NCBI GenBank assembly: GCA_958299035.1
Contig: CATQJL010000112.1
Span: 66,309,117-66,373,116 of the forward strand
Source: Cylicocyclus nassatus
Taxonomy: Eukaryota; Nematoda; Chromadorea; Rhabditida; Strongylidae
Length of the DNA: 64,000 nucleotides
Reading direction: 5' to 3'
Shown piece after piece: positions 10,341 to 21,839 of this stretch. Both the position numbers and the translations under genes were made by a program. Position 1 is the stretch's first letter. Every line of letters starts with the position of its first letter. Below the pieces are notes generated by a model. It was not told the DNA's origin. It saw only the letters and a list, made by a program, of their open reading frames with translations, and ran no database searches.

Positions 10341-11416
10341 TCAAATAGTAAGCCCAAAATAGCGTTTGTTGATCTCTTGTTGAAACTTTGCCAAGTAAGT
10401 TCTCAAGTTTTTGAGTTGAACGAGAGATACAAAAAATCGACTGTTATAAATTTTGCTGAGCCTAATTAAGATCACCTTTACCATTTTTGCATATGGTTTT
10501 CTCACAAGTAAAGGGTACCGATCCACGCTGCCGTTTAGCAAGGAGATGTGCAGCATCATGGTCCTTTCTTGGCACTTATAAATATATCCTCTTTCAAATC
10601 TGCGAAACGGTTTTTTAAGAAAGTACCGACCCGTGGTTTTACAGGTTCTACTTGTGGCCATATTTATCACAAACCTTAAGGGAAACCCTACCCTCAAGGG
10701 GTAAGTTTTACCTTTAAGATTCATTGGCCGTATTCATCAACGTAGTTTTTGCCCCGGAAAGCGGTTAACCCCGTATTCATCAACGAACTTTGGGGGGGGG
10801 GTAAATTTTATCCCAGAAAGCGATTAACACGTAGTCACCAACGTGATTCATCAGGGTAAGTTTAGCATACAGCAAGACTAGATTCATTTTTCTATGAACT
10901 CTTTTCGTGCTTTTGCTAGATGTTATCATCCGGTATAATATTCAGCAGAGTTGTTACAGCAAAAGATTTAGTTTTGAATAAACTACATGTCCAAGGGCTT
11001 TGATATGGCGAACATCAAGCTCAAAACTCGGAAATATTTTTGTAATATGGAACTCACTCATTCAAACTTTGATCCACCCATATACTCGTTCAGTAAACGA
11101 TTTAATACATGATCAAACTATCGTACTCAACTAAATACACTCAAAGCTGACCAATAGAATACAGAGAAATTTTATCTTAGTTTTTATCAGGTTATCTAAG
11201 TTCCTTCCGTTCCGAATTTCGACCGTAATAAGTCATACACTTCTCGCTTCCGAATAGATTGCAAGGCGATGTTCGGTAAAGCAATGCAAGCTCTACAAGA
11301 CGCTGTCTTGCTTTTGCACCAGCCTTCATACATGTCGAGTTTTAAACCAAAAACCAAAAAATCTTCAACTCTGTTGTGCCGTACAGGTTTGTTATGGTGG
11401 CAGATTTATTGGTACT

Positions 11417-11454
11417 GGCCTAACGTTTGGACGCTTTCGTCGTCCTCAGAGGCC
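11417..11454 (-). ncRNA. hammerhead-like ribozyme in PLE terminal repeat
   Basis: Read on the minus strand: GGCCT, CTGAGGA, a hairpin (GACG-AAAG-CGTC), CAAACGTT, AGGCC. The outer GGCCT/AGGCC pair forms helix I, CTGAGGA fits the CUGANGA core exactly, and AAACGT gives a two-base-pair helix III followed by cleavage position GUU. The G of the expected GAAA is C, so activity is doubtful. It is at the same place as in the other PLE copies. Confidence 0.65.
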
Positions 11455-11676
11455 TGAAAACGACTCAAGGCATCATCCGTAATACCAGACCACCAGATAT
11501 CTCCTCTAACTCAGCCAGTTTCGACTTCATTCCGACTTCGCGTCGCAAAAATTCTCAAGACAGATATACTCACCCTCGCGCCACCGCTATTCGAAATGTC
11601 CGCACGACTGGATGTGACAAAAGTTGACGGACAAGTGAGTGATACAGTGAATGCGCATCAAGACGCTATCCACTAT

Positions 11677-11985
11677 CTACAACTCACACAGTGGCATATA
11701 CGGCAGAAACTCGGCGGTTATAGACAGGCACTCATTCTTTTTATTCATTTCTGGAGTCTTTGCAGATATCCAGAAAGCCTCTAGAATCTTCCTAGCCGTA
11801 ATATCTGTTTCAAACGCCAAAATTTTGCATTTAACTGCAAAATCATTTCCCTCATGTGCGTCACTCGTATGTTTGCCCAATGGAGTTACTAAACTCTTCC
11901 GTCTCTTTCCTGCCAAATGTTCTTTTAAGCGTACGCTTAACAATCTACCAGTTTTGCCAATATATTTTGCTTTGCATCGAGGCAT
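11677..11985 (-). pseudogene. PLE GIY-YIG endonuclease fragment
   Basis: A 102-codon frame with KYIGKTGRLLSVRLKEHLAG at residues 7-26, then LGKHTSDAHEG, and ITARKILEAFWI...NECLSIT, which are the second half of the GIY-YIG nuclease fold as found at the C terminus of Penelope-like elements. The enzyme nicks target DNA for reverse transcription. The GIY strand lies in the frame-shifted segment just upstream. It ends at AEFLPYMPLCEL*, close to the normal element C terminus. Confidence 0.85.
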
Positions 11986-12058
11986 TCGAGTTGGTATACT
12001 ACTCCCACCCTGGCGCAGTCACCTTCTCTATTGTATGGACACACAATGCAATTCTCCG

Positions 12059-12643
12059 TTATACATTGTCGATCGTAATGGCGATTACGGACAAGCTGTT
12101 TTTGAGATTGTCGTTCGGTATGTTAACCAAAACAACATCGTCTAGTAGCTGTGCCCGCGAATTGCATTGTTGGAAGGCAGAGCTGACTTTATCTGAAATA
12201 AACGGGAGACAGAGTGCGAGTTTGTTTTCGATTCGAGTGCGGTCCTTGCGTAAACGCTGTTGACGATTGTGACGTTGCGTTTGCGCCGAAAATGCATAGC
12301 CATTACCGCGGGCGATCTGTGAGGCTAGACATCGCGCTTCGAGGCGTTCCTCTCCGGTGCACACCATCGTCGCTGTTTTGAACATATTGCCGATCACAGC
12401 TAGTTTAGTGCTCGTGGGGTGTGCACACTTTGCATTAATGAGGATGTTTTTACAACTATTCTTGCGATACCACTTCATTGTTACGATGCCATTGCTTAAT
12501 TTGACCAGCGTGTTTAGGTAAGGCAGCCACCCCTCTCGTGGTTTTTCGCGAGTAAGCCGGATGTATTGCGACTGTTGGTTGAGGATCCTAAAACACTCTA
12601 TAACAAACCTGTACGGCACAACAGAGTTGAAGATTACAAGCAA
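12059..12643 (-). pseudogene. PLE reverse transcriptase, C-terminal fragment
   Basis: A 194-codon frame. It lacks the catalytic RT motifs and starts at the inverted terminal tip. From about residue 18 it matches the large PLE frame at 44578-45783: FRILNQQSQYIRLTREKP corresponds to FEILNQQSRYIRLTRETP, then MKWYRKNSCKNIL, NMFKTATMVCTGE, LPFISDKVSSAFQQC and DVVLVNIPNDNLK. This is the RT thumb and the linker before the endonuclease. The frame ends about 75 bp before the endonuclease frame, so a frameshift separates them. Confidence 0.8.
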
Positions 12644-13590
12644 TGCCCAGGTTTAAAGAAAACGGAACATGGAAATTATTCAAAAACCAAAAAGATTCAA
12701 TTGCTTAAAAAATCGAGAAGAAAACATTATTCCGTTTGAAAATCTACAAAAATTCTAACTCGCTTGTGTAAACACTATCCAAATTTATATACGCCGTCGC
12801 CGTATTCTTTCCTGGCTAGAAATCAAGAAAACAAAGATTTTTATGCCTTTGCCAAAGTGTCAATTTGGCAAAGGCATGAAGATGCTCTGATGTTCCTACA
12901 TAGTTAGTTGTATACTACTAGTCTGTAGAAGTATAAATGTAAATTTTTAGCGCCGTACAAGCTTTGGTTAGAGAATATCGAGAACAGCCTGCCTTAGCTG
13001 GGTGCCTTACCCTAAAATCCATTTTTTCGAAAATTGGTTAAAGCTGAAAATTTTTATTTGCACTTGTACAGGTTAGTGGCATACAAGTAGCTATGTAGAA
13101 ACAGCACAGTATCGCTTTAGCAAGAACATGAAAATCTTCGTTTTCTTATTTTTTAACCAAGGAAAAAATATGGCAGCGGCGTATATGTCTTAGATCTATA
13201 GTGTGCGAGCAATCAAAATTTTTGTAGGATTTTTTTGAACAAAGTTATGATTTTTCCTCGATTTTTCGGGCAGTTGAATCTTTTTAGTTTTCGCCTTGAA
13301 TCTCGAGATAGATCAGAGCTGGTACAAAAGCGGAAGCCATCTTATAGAGCTTGCTTTGTTCTATCGAAAGGTGCCTTGACACCTATCTAGAAACAAGAAG
13401 TTCGTGATTTATTGCAATTGGAAATCAAAACGGACGGAACTTATGGGACAACCTGATAATATGGTTAGACGGGAGGAAAAGAGGACTTAAGATTTTGAGA
13501 TAATAATAATTAGAAATGTGGGTTTGGTGTACAGTATCATTAAGGCTGAGTAGTAGCATCGAGAGGCCACTTCATGTTTGCATGAAGTGT
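12634..13590. other. no feature recognised inside foldback element
   Basis: AT-rich. Contains a short palindrome at about 12845-12880 (TGCCTTTGCCAAA...TTTGGCAAAGGCA) and, at 13428-13455, a single mariner-type end (ACGGACGGAACTTATGGGACAACCTGATA) whose partner I could not find. Confidence 0.4.
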
Positions 13591-13954
13591 CAGGGTAGAG
13601 TTAAACTTGCTCTATGCTAGGGTCAAATTTACCATGGAATCACGTTCATGAATACGGATTAATCGCCTTTTGGAGTGAGTTTTAACCTCAAGGGTAGATT
13701 TAACAGTCGCGGTTAAGCATACCTGCGCTTGTGAATACGGGTTTTATGTCGGGTAAAACTTACCCTCAAGGGTAAGGTTTCCCCTCAGGGTTCGTTAATG
13801 AATACTGTCACTGGTTACAGACATACGAGTAATTGTGCATCATCACTGCAGAGAAGATGTGCTTTGGAACGCAGTCATAAAAAAACTACTGCTATTCGCT
13901 ATTGAAGATGACATTTGGAAATAATATGCGAATTTGCAGAAACGCAAAAGCGAT

Positions 13955-14030
13955 GACTACCTACGGGATTTGAATCCGGTATCTTATGGTTGAAAAGCAA
14001 ATGCTTTCCCAACTGCATTAATCACTTCTC
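13955..14030 (-). pseudogene. tRNA-like sequence, degenerate
   Basis: On the minus strand a D-arm-like TTAATGCAGTTGGGAAAGCATT is followed by a perfect B-box type GGATTCAAATCC and a T-arm-like closing strand. The anticodon stem does not pair well and the acceptor stem is not convincing, so this is a tRNA pseudogene or a tRNA-derived SINE head rather than a working gene. Confidence 0.4.
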
Positions 14031-14344
14031 TGAGTGATGCTTCATCATCAATATTTGATTCGACTTAGACATGGCAAATCTGTAGATCTTGTGGTCCACA
14101 CTTCTTTCATAGAACCGTGTCGATTTGGAAAGCATATTAGATATTTGCATAATAGTATATTAGCATATGGAAGAATATATCATCGGTGTTCCAAAGGAAA
14201 CTCAATGATGTACATCTCCTTGTTGAACATCAGTGCCGCTTGGTACACTTTCCTTGTCAGACTTTTCCAGAAGAGCACTTTTTAGAGCTAGCGGAACTCA
14301 AAATCAAGAACTATAGGGGTCGATTGCTAGGAAAAAAGTCTTTC

Positions 14345-15430
14345 ACCGTAACGAAAAAATGCTCTGAGTTCAGCTTGACTCATAGACAATTATTCTCTCA
14401 TTTCTGAAAACCAAGATGCCGAAAAGAATTCCAAGAATTTTGAAAACTGTTGTTTTCGTTAAAATTTTACTTATATCTACACAAAGGCATTCATGTGTGA
14501 CCAACGTCTGGTTTATCTTGAGCGCAAATAAATGGACCACGATCAGTCAAAAGTTTTATAAGCTGCTGAAAATTACATTACGTGCCTTGTCAGCCAAGTT
14601 GATGAATGTCCATGCAAAGATATGCACTATTTGGCTATTGACATCATACTGCTTGATTGGTAGGTACTCTTGTGCCTCTTTGTTGCAGAAACCAAAGTGC
14701 AACTGAACTTATACTTTGCAGCATTTGTTTAATCTGTTAATGATCCCGTCGTTGAGATATTCACCAAAGTGCATTCATAGGAGATTTGAAAGAGAAGATC
14801 TCGAAGTTTTTTTTTCTAGAAAGCTACATCGTCGTAAATTACGTGAACAATTCTAATTCAAAAATAACTGACATCAAAACTGCGCTTCTTCTGAGAATGC
14901 AATAATTAATAAACTGCTTTTGGAAACAAAATTTGCGGAAGACTGCGGGGTAAATGTTGTCCTCAATCAGATTCTATAAGTGGTTGCCGAAACTTTAGAA
15001 AGAAGCTCCCACGGTCATGGCTTGGCACCAGCTGGAATCAGGGAATCAGGGAGTCAGGGAATTTTCAAACAAAGTCACCCTTGTTTTTGAAATTTTATGA
15101 CGCCACCTTTCACCTTTTTCGTCCCCCTTCTCATACTTCTTACTTGTCTTTTTTACTTGAGCTGCTGCTCCCTTAGAATAGATGGTATAAGTTTAAAGCC
15201 CCCTCTTCTACTATTTATCAATCAGAAAATTTTAAACTTGTCATTACTTTCTATATGCTGTGAGTTGGCAAAGAGGGCTTACTGTGTATAGAACTAGACC
15301 ACGGACAGGAACAGGGAATGTGCGGGAATCGGAAATGACAATTTTTGTAGTCATTTGAGAGGGCCGGGCAGAGCTGCGTATGCTAGCTAGTGTGAGTTAT
15401 AAAACTGTGCAAGTGACTTGTTTTTACTTG
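14345..15430. other. intergenic, nothing firm
   Basis: Short frames only. At 15020-15090 the sequence (TGGCACCAGCTGG...CAGGGAATTTTCAAA) resembles the left end of the MITE at 36607-36828, apparently a decayed copy with short CAGGGAATCAGGGAGT tandem units. Confidence 0.4.
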
Positions 15431-15922
15431 TAAACATACTTGGGTTTTTTTCGTTATCCAGACTCATTTTTTCAAAAAAGGATATTGCTTCTATCTTTTC
15501 ACCTCAAGGATCCCAACGTTACAAGGAAGTGTGTCCTCCTGCCATGTGTCAAAAAATTTAAAGTGTCACCTACATGTTTAACAGCTTTTACCAAGAGTTT
15601 GTGTCGCCTTACCAAGCGACGCATGCTTAATCTATTTGCCATAGTAACGTCATCTTCTGATGAACATATTAAACTTGCCAGTATAGAAAGAATACGACAT
15701 TTTCCATCACCTAAGGGGCGAAACATGCACAGCGAGGTGCTTCAAACTATCGTTCAATTGAAAAGAGAAAGAAACTTCTAAATCATCGCTGAAAGCGGTC
15801 AAGATGTTTAAATACAAGTCAAGTTTTAGCTTACTTTGCACTGCCAAAAACAGTTAAACAGATTTCAGGTAATCACAAACTTTCTTTTACCTTACCAGGA
15901 AAAGCATGTCAAGATGTACTAT

Positions 15923-16785
15923 TAGGGTGATCGGTAAAAAATGGGGCACTTAGAGAATAAATGTAGATTTCTCAAAAAAGAAAAGTGATTAAACTTCCCA
16001 ATTTTGACAAGTGTTAGAATAAATTATTCTCTATCATAAAATACCTATATAAGGTCATTTACATACCTAATAATTTTTATAGTGGCTGAAATGCAAAGTT
16101 TCACTTTGAAAAATTATAAACTTCGGGCAGTATCTGCGCAGTGGAACATACGAAACCATCCAAATTACTACTGCTGCTATGCGTGAAGGTACACTCACCA
16201 GACACGATGGATTGCTGGCCTCAACTTTCAAATTCAGGAGATATGGCCATTAGCATCTTTGAGAACAAAGATACGTGCTATTCAATTCTTTGCAAGTGAA
16301 CGCAAGTTTTATAGGTACCATCCGAAAGAGCTTTTTCCGCTCTATCCATCTATATGCAGCGTACCTCACATTATATCTATCTTCGGAAAATACAGATTGA
16401 AACTCGATTTACTGGTTTTTGTTGCGCCAAAAATCGCGATTTTCAGGTATTTCGCTTTTTTTACCCAGAGGTAAAAAATAATCCTGTATGTTTAATATAC
16501 TGTTTGAAAGAGCATGAAGAGCTCTTTCGAATGGTATATCAATTGCTCTATAACTTTACGGTATGGCAGCGCAAGAATGAGCGATGTTCAAAAAACCCTG
16601 TTCGCGTTCTTCAGGGCGCCACGCGTAGGGTTGTGGGAGGGAAGCGTTGACGCTTTGCCAGAATAATAGGCGAAGGTCGCTTATATAAGCGACGTTTACG
16701 TTGCAGCTTGCTTGTTGTTGATCGAAACAATAATTCTCAAAATTTTATAAAAATCATGCTGCCCGTTTTCTACCGATCACCCTAA
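15923..16785. mobile_element. Tc1/mariner-type MITE TTAGGGTGATCGGTA, 863 bp
   Basis: Ends TTAGGGTGATCGGTAAAAAA and TACCGATCACCCTAA with TA duplicated (15921-15922, 16786-16787). The first 460 bp reappear in reverse at 51840-52411. The open frames inside (71 and 98 codons near 16259-16650) overlap each other and show no transposase motifs. Confidence 0.8.
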
Positions 16786-16848
16786 TAAAACTTTTTTTGA
16801 CACGTGACGGGGAAGCAGACCTCGTAGAATCTATGAAAAATTATTCTT

Positions 16849-17311
16849 ACAAGGGAAGTCACTTCTTAGGTCGGGCTTTTGCAATGAGACACATATATCT
16901 AGAATCAGCTCAGAACGCTGATTCCAAATATGCTATCCTTAGCTGCGAAGCGTTCCTCTGAAGCGGGTTATGACCTTTTTTAGTGTGTGTCATTGACATA
17001 CAACTGAATATGGAAAGAAGGTCTTTATATGCAAATCTGCCCAAAAAGTGGTGGAAGATCAAAATAACATCAAATTGAGTCATTTGGCTTTGATAGAGTA
17101 TAATATGCATTTGAACCACTACCTAGATGATGATACCGTAGCATGCCTAAGTCGGTCAACACGCAAAATTTGCCCAGGGTAAAGCTCATAACTCGCTTCA
17201 GAGAAACGCTTCGCAGCTAAGGGAAGCAGATTTGAAATCAGCGTTGCAAGCCGATTCCAACATATGTGTCTCATTTCAAAAGCCCGACCTAAGTTAGGTG
17301 ACTTCCCTTGT
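16849..17311. mobile_element. PIF/Harbinger-like MITE ACAAGGGAAG, palindromic
   Basis: Starts ACAAGGGAAGTCACTTCTTAGG and ends with its complement; arms of about 110 bp include AGGTCGGGCTTTTG, GAGACACATAT and CGCTTCGCAGCTAAG. Related elements with the same ends and a shared internal ATCAGCG motif are at 28749, 34700-35137, 51104-51562 and 52912-53393. The better preserved copies have 3-bp duplications (TTA, TGA), as in PIF/Harbinger elements. Confidence 0.75.
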
Positions 17312-17383
17312 TTTCTCTTCTAAAAAACCCAAGCTTAAGTTTTATATTGTTTTTTCAAAAAATATAAAAAAATATAGAACTTA

Positions 17384-18075
17384 TTGTAATACCTTAACTT
17401 CTTATTATAATACCTTTTTCAAGCCAAATTTCTTCACATGGAAACATATTCAAACATCCTAACAAAGGCAAGTAGGCTCACTCGGTAGAGCGTGACTTCT
17501 CCGACACGATGTTATGCAAATGAGTTGAGCTTGGGAAGTCATGGAGATTTTTGGGTGATAAAATGCAGCCTTAAAAGTGATTGGAGTGAAAGCTCTTATC
17601 AACATCAGAAAGTCTTAGAGCTCCGAAATGGACCTATTATCAAAAAATTGACAATTTCAAACTTCTAGAATGGAACGTAGCGAAAAGAGCTCTTTTCAGC
17701 CTTAGCTGAAAAATTCTTAAGCTACCACTGAAGCTGAGCTTTTTCACCCCAACCGTAAAATCCCGAAACTTCCCAAGCTCAACTCATTTGCCATACCATC
17801 GTGTCGGAGAAGTCACGCTCTATCGAATGAGCCTACGCTAGATCGTAGGGGTTAACTGCTGGCCGAGCTACAAGCCTGCAAAAGGTGCTAGTCAGTGGTG
17901 AGGTGCAGATGGGGTCATGTGCATGCACAGCCATTTTCAGCAAAGAAACTCATCAGCACACGTCCGATGCATAGAATATGGCAAAGAGCATCCATTTTAT
18001 CTGATGCCTTTGTTAGAATGTTTTGAATAAGTTTCCATGCGAAGAAATTTGGCTTGAAAAAGGTAATAAGAAGTT
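17384..18075. repeat. palindrome with tRNA-like D-arm in each arm
   Basis: The left arm 17384-17560 (CAAGCCAAATTTCTTC, TAACAAAGGCA, GAGCGTGACTTCTCCGACAC) is mirrored on the right from 17765 to 18075. The right arm has about 160 extra bases (17840-18005) absent from the left. The mirrored GGCTCACTCGGTAGAGCGTG closely resembles the D-arm and A-box of a tRNA, with GCTC/GAGC able to pair; no good B-box follows. Reads as a tRNA-headed SINE or tRNA fragment captured in a foldback element. Confidence 0.6.
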
Positions 18076-18305
18076 TTTTGAAAAAGCAAAATAAAATTCA
18101 TTCTTGGGTTTTTCGAAGTAACTACCTGATTATTGTCCTTGATGAGCTCTATAATATAGCATACCTATCTGTCAAGAAAACTTCTGTTTTTGCTCTAAAC
18201 AAAGACCTAGAGGAAAATTTTTGCATTCGAAGAATTAATGTCCGCGACAAAGTGGCGCGGTCACTTTCAGACTTTTTTGGAAAAAAATTTTCAAAATTAG
18301 AATAA
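18054..18305 (+). CDS. hypothetical open frame, doubtful
   Basis: An 83-codon frame beginning just inside the right edge of the 17384-18075 palindrome, rich in Lys, Phe and Ser with no recognised domain. No upstream exon or splice signal was identified. Most likely chance. Confidence 0.1.
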   Translation: MKKVIRSFLKKQNKIHSWVFRSNYLIIVLDELYNIAYLSVKKTSVFALNKDLEENFCIRRINVRDKVARSLSDFFGKKFSKLE

Positions 18306-18904
18306 ACGTCTCCAAATAGCGCATGTGTGGGTTGTAGCGCTTGAAGAGCACTATCATCTCATGCTACTCAGTCATTTTTTTCATCTTTGTTTTCCATCCG
18401 AAAATGAGCGAGGAAAAAAGGAAGGCGGCTTGTCCGTAACTTTTTGGTGGTCACTGTATACTCGGGATTTTGTAAGAAGTCCAAATACGACTCCAGTTTT
18501 GCGTGCCAAAAGCCGCGAACCAGTTTGATGCGCAGTTTTCGAGGTTCCACCAACAAAAATCCGATTGTACTGCTTAATTACGGATTTACATGCTGGCGAC
18601 CTGCGTCATGCAAAATTGTGGCTCAAAAGTTGGCTACAATTCACTCTACGAATTTCGTGACAGACAGATATACACACACGGACAGACAGACAGCCTTAGG
18701 ACATTATTATAAGTCATGATACTCAAAAAATGAGGGGAAGTTTGGAGTGGTAGTAATTTGATTAGAAATTAATCAAAGTAATTAGAAACTATCGAATCAC
18801 TAGTGAACCAGTAATCTAAAGGTGCCATTGGAAGAGCGTTCGCTTCGGGCCCGCCGCGGTTTCCAGGTTGGAAGATTTTTGGATTGAGCTTACGATTCTT
18901 TATA

Positions 18905-19527
18905 CAGGGTGTCCCAAAAGTAAGTACACACTTTTCAATCGTCAATATCTCTCTTCCCAATAAGTCTTTTTTTGCCAGTCAAGTACCATTCTGTAGAGGA
19001 AGCTTCAACTTAGATTTGCAGCAACGAGCGAATCACTGATCGCTTTTCGTTATTGTAGGATTACGGTGAGAACTTCCAGCATGTGCAACCATTGAGAAAT
19101 ATGCCATCCTACAAAATTTTCTCAAAAAATCTGAAAAATCGTGTACTAGGGTTTTCGCGCACGCCGATTCCGTTACACAACTTTTTATGAGTGTTTTCAG
19201 CTTTTCTGACAGTGTAATTACAGTTCCGACAAATGCTGGTAACTCGGTTATCACGGTTTACCTGGGATAACTTAGGAAAGAAGCATCAGAGTCAACTGGA
19301 AGTTTCATATTCGAAATCAGCGGCTTCAATCACCATGGTATAAGAGTTTTTGGCTTGTTTGGCTTTGTTCCGAGGCAGAATATGGCTTGCAACAGCCTAA
19401 AATCCTTGTCGAAGTTTCTACAGTAATCCTACAATAACGAAAAGCGATCGGTGATTCGCTCGATACTGTATCTCCTCTATAGGATGACACTTAAATGGAA
19501 AGTGTGTACTTACTTTTGGGCACCCTG
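18905..19527. mobile_element. Tc1/mariner-type MITE CAGGGTGTCCCAAAAG, 623 bp
   Basis: Ends CAGGGTGTCCCAAAAGTAAG and its complement (CTTACTTTTGGGCACCCTG), with TA at 18903-18904 and 19528-19529. Inner parts are also inverted (GCGAATCACTGATCGCTTTTC against GAAAAGCGATCGGTGATTCGC). Family relative at 8920-9525. Confidence 0.85.
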
Positions 19528-19529
19528 TA

Positions 19530-20480
19530 GATCAGATGTGTTGGTTCGATCGTGATTACATCGTGGTAAACATGATTATGTTTTTACGGCCACTCAGTTC
19601 ATTTGGTCGTACGAAATCTGAAAAGGCAGGTACTAGAAAGCCATATACATTTCGTGCTTGTTTCATTCTAAACCAAACTACGAACTAATCAGCAGGCTAA
19701 CATTGTTTCCCTATTAAAGAAGGCAGTGGATGTAGCACTTCATTCTTTGTGCGAGTTCTTTGTAAGATATCTGACGCCTATTGCCACCTAAATAAGCTTT
19801 GCTTAGTAAACTGAAGCAAAAACTTGCCCTTTATGGAGGCAATAGACTCTACCTGCAGTTTTATAGAAATATTAAGTCATTCGGAAAGTTTTTTCGCTTT
19901 CTGCGCCTTTGATGTTGGTGTCATATTTCAAGAGTGTGTCAGAACGCTGATAGGGGTTGCTATATATGATTCCGAAGAGGAAGTCTTCTAGTTTCGGAGG
20001 ATCCTACCGAAGTTGCAGGAAGCGCTTTGTAGGGAAGTTTACACGACTCTAAACTCGACATATGAAAACGAGATTTTTGAATAATTGCATTCTCTAAGCT
20101 TAAACTTGAGTGCAAGACAGTTGAGGAAACCATCATTGTGCGCAATGCGTTTGCCAAGGCCACGCCTTTGTTGAGGTAAATTCAAGTTTTTTTCAAAAAG
20201 TTTATACCTAGAGATGTAAAAGCTAATGTTTTGCAGTGTTCTGGAAGGTGTTCCTGCCATATAAACGAGCATCTCAGAGGGTCCTTTAGGGCAAATCGCA
20301 AATTTAGCTGCGTAAAATTATCAGCAGACCTTGAAGTGCCATATAGCCCCATCAAAAGCCGGCTTCGCTAAAGCTGCAACGCCGAAAAATGTCATATATG
20401 ACAATGACATATACCCCATGAATTGTCGCACTCGCAGAATGAAGGCGACTTGGCTCCGCTTTCGTTGTTCATAATTTGAT
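19530..20480. other. intergenic, nothing recognised
   Basis: Several short overlapping frames without recognisable products. Confidence 0.35.
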
Positions 20481-20487
20481 GAAGCAG

Positions 20488-20566
20488 AATTTTTTTTGGC
20501 CCGGTTTGATCATCACAGCAAACTACTGGCCAAGTAGTTTGCTGTGAAACCGGGCCAAAAAATGGA
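20488..20566. repeat. strong hairpin
   Basis: TTTTTTGGCCCGGTTT and CACAGCAAACTACT face AGTAGTTTGCTGTG and AAACCGGGCCAAAAAA around a short TGGCCA centre. The left arm has four extra bases (GATC), giving one bulge. The length resembles a miRNA-precursor-sized or small-MITE hairpin; nothing decides between them. Confidence 0.65.
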
Positions 20567-20569
20567 ATG

Positions 20570-21835
20570 TCGGCTACAAGAAGCGACATTGTGGTAAATC
20601 GTTTGGAATAAACATTGAAAGCATAGCCATGAACATTTAGTCATTTCAAAAGGTTGATGTACTCAAATTAATGTAATCCTGGTGGTCTTGCACGCTATAG
20701 ACTTGCTAAGATGTGACGAATGTAACGTAAGACCAGAGTAGTGCGATATCGCTGTGAAGACCGTTTGTCAAAATTTCAAAACTGAGCAGACTTGCACGTA
20801 CGCTCTATGAAAGGTGCCATCTTCACCCATGACGCCGTCAAACCACATGTAAGAAAAGTGGCTCTCAGAAAAGGGGTTGACTGCGCACCAAGTTCCTATT
20901 TATTTTTCAAAATCTTCAAACCTTCCTTTATCAGTCACCAAATTTTCCAACATCTCGGTGCCCATTAAAAAATAATAGGGCCCAATGAAAATTAGCTTGT
21001 CAAAAATGCCTTTTTAGGCCTTATTGAGTCCTCTGAGATTATCTTGCAAAAGAAAGTACAAGAGCACAAAGAGTGTTACTAGAAATTTGCTGGACACAGT
21101 GCATTTTACTTGATGGAAAAGGATGAATGTGGAAAAATTGTGCTCGTTTGAATCTGGAGGTGCGAAAACGAAAAAACTTTCCGAATGACCTGATAGCTCG
21201 AAATCTTTCAATGTGATGCGATAGTTTCGGTGGTGAAATCATCGTGAGCCACAATGTTTCTTTTTGAAAAGGTATCTAAAGTGTAGGAACGCCTTGTTAC
21301 CTGTATGGTTGTCCCAATAGTCACTGCGAACATATTCAATATTTTTGTGGTGCCTACGAAGCGCACATCCGCCTCACATCTGTAATATGCTGCCAGCGAT
21401 ATTTCCCCCACAACGCTAAATTTGATAAACTTCACTGAATCTTGCCGGCATATCACTAAGGTAAGCTTTACCGAATTGGTTTCGACCAAATTGACACCAC
21501 GTTTGGAATCATATCCACGAATGTCCATGATGGAAAAAATGAACTTTCTTAACCCATTTTATTCGTTCGCGGTAGAAACTGGTCAAAATCGCCTCTCGCT
21601 CGCGATATCCAAAATTTTTCATCCCATCGCAACCGCGAGGTAAAAGCGGTGAAATGAAAATAATTTGCGCTTACCTGAGCTGTCGCTCGCGGAAAATGAC
21701 GTCAGAAGTCCATTTCAAAATGGGGCAAAATAGAGTTCACCTCCATGTTCATTCCTCGCTACTTTTCTGATAAGCCCATTTTACTCCCAGCAGCCAGATG
21801 TGCTGGGACTAAGTCCATTTTGACCTTTTCGCCCA
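20570..21835. other. intergenic, nothing recognised
   Basis: Overlapping short frames on both strands (up to 106 codons at 21208-21528) without recognised domains. Confidence 0.35.
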
Positions 21836-21839
21836 TTTT

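Larger units (their letters stand above)
11365..12633 (-). mobile_element. 5'-truncated Penelope-like element
   Basis: A minus-strand PLE: reverse-transcriptase C-terminal part and linker (12059-12643), GIY-YIG endonuclease (11677-11985) and a 3' terminal repeat with a hammerhead-like fold (11417-11454). The two ends carry the same 35 bp in inverted orientation (core CTGTTGTGCCGTACAGG at 11371, complement CCTGTACGGCACAACAG near 12608). A short inverted tip at the 5' truncation point is the same architecture as the 44-50 kb element, where the inverted piece is 2.3 kb. Confidence 0.85.
10370..14340. repeat. foldback element, about 4 kb, carrying a PLE
   Basis: The left arm (about 10370-10870) is matched in reverse by the right arm (about 13600-14340). 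Anchors: ACCCTCAAGGGGTAAGTTTT (10690) against AAAACTTACCCTCAAGGGTA (13755); CCGTATTCATCAACG repeats on both sides; and ATGCTGCACATCTCCTTGCT, read on the minus strand near 10550, against ATGTACATCTCCTTGTTGAA at 14208. The 127-codon frame at 10341-10724 lies in the left arm and is probably not a gene. A G-run (10791-10801) and short tandem copies of the CGTATTCATCAACG unit occupy the inner left arm. The interior holds the PLE at 11365-12633. Confidence 0.55.
15435..17335. repeat. outer inverted-repeat element holding two nested MITEs
   Basis: The left arm 15435-15560 is a copy of the 409-550 arm (CTTGGGTTTTTTTCGTTAT, GCCATGTGTCAAAAAATTT). A diverged inverted partner appears at 16795-16848 (TTTTTTTGACACGTGACGGGG) and continues after an interruption at 17312-17330 (AAAAAACCCAAGC). 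The interruption is the element at 16849-17311; the interior also contains the MITE at 15923-16785. The right arm is weakly conserved, so the outer boundary is tentative. Confidence 0.4.

Noticed and set aside
10341..10724. 127-codon minus-strand frame as a gene
   Set aside because: It lies in the left arm of the 10.4-14.3 kb foldback; the corresponding right arm does not keep the frame.
12059..12263. 135- and 164-codon plus-strand frames at 11651-12263
   Set aside because: These are shadows antisense to the PLE coding sequence, which is clearly on the minus strand.
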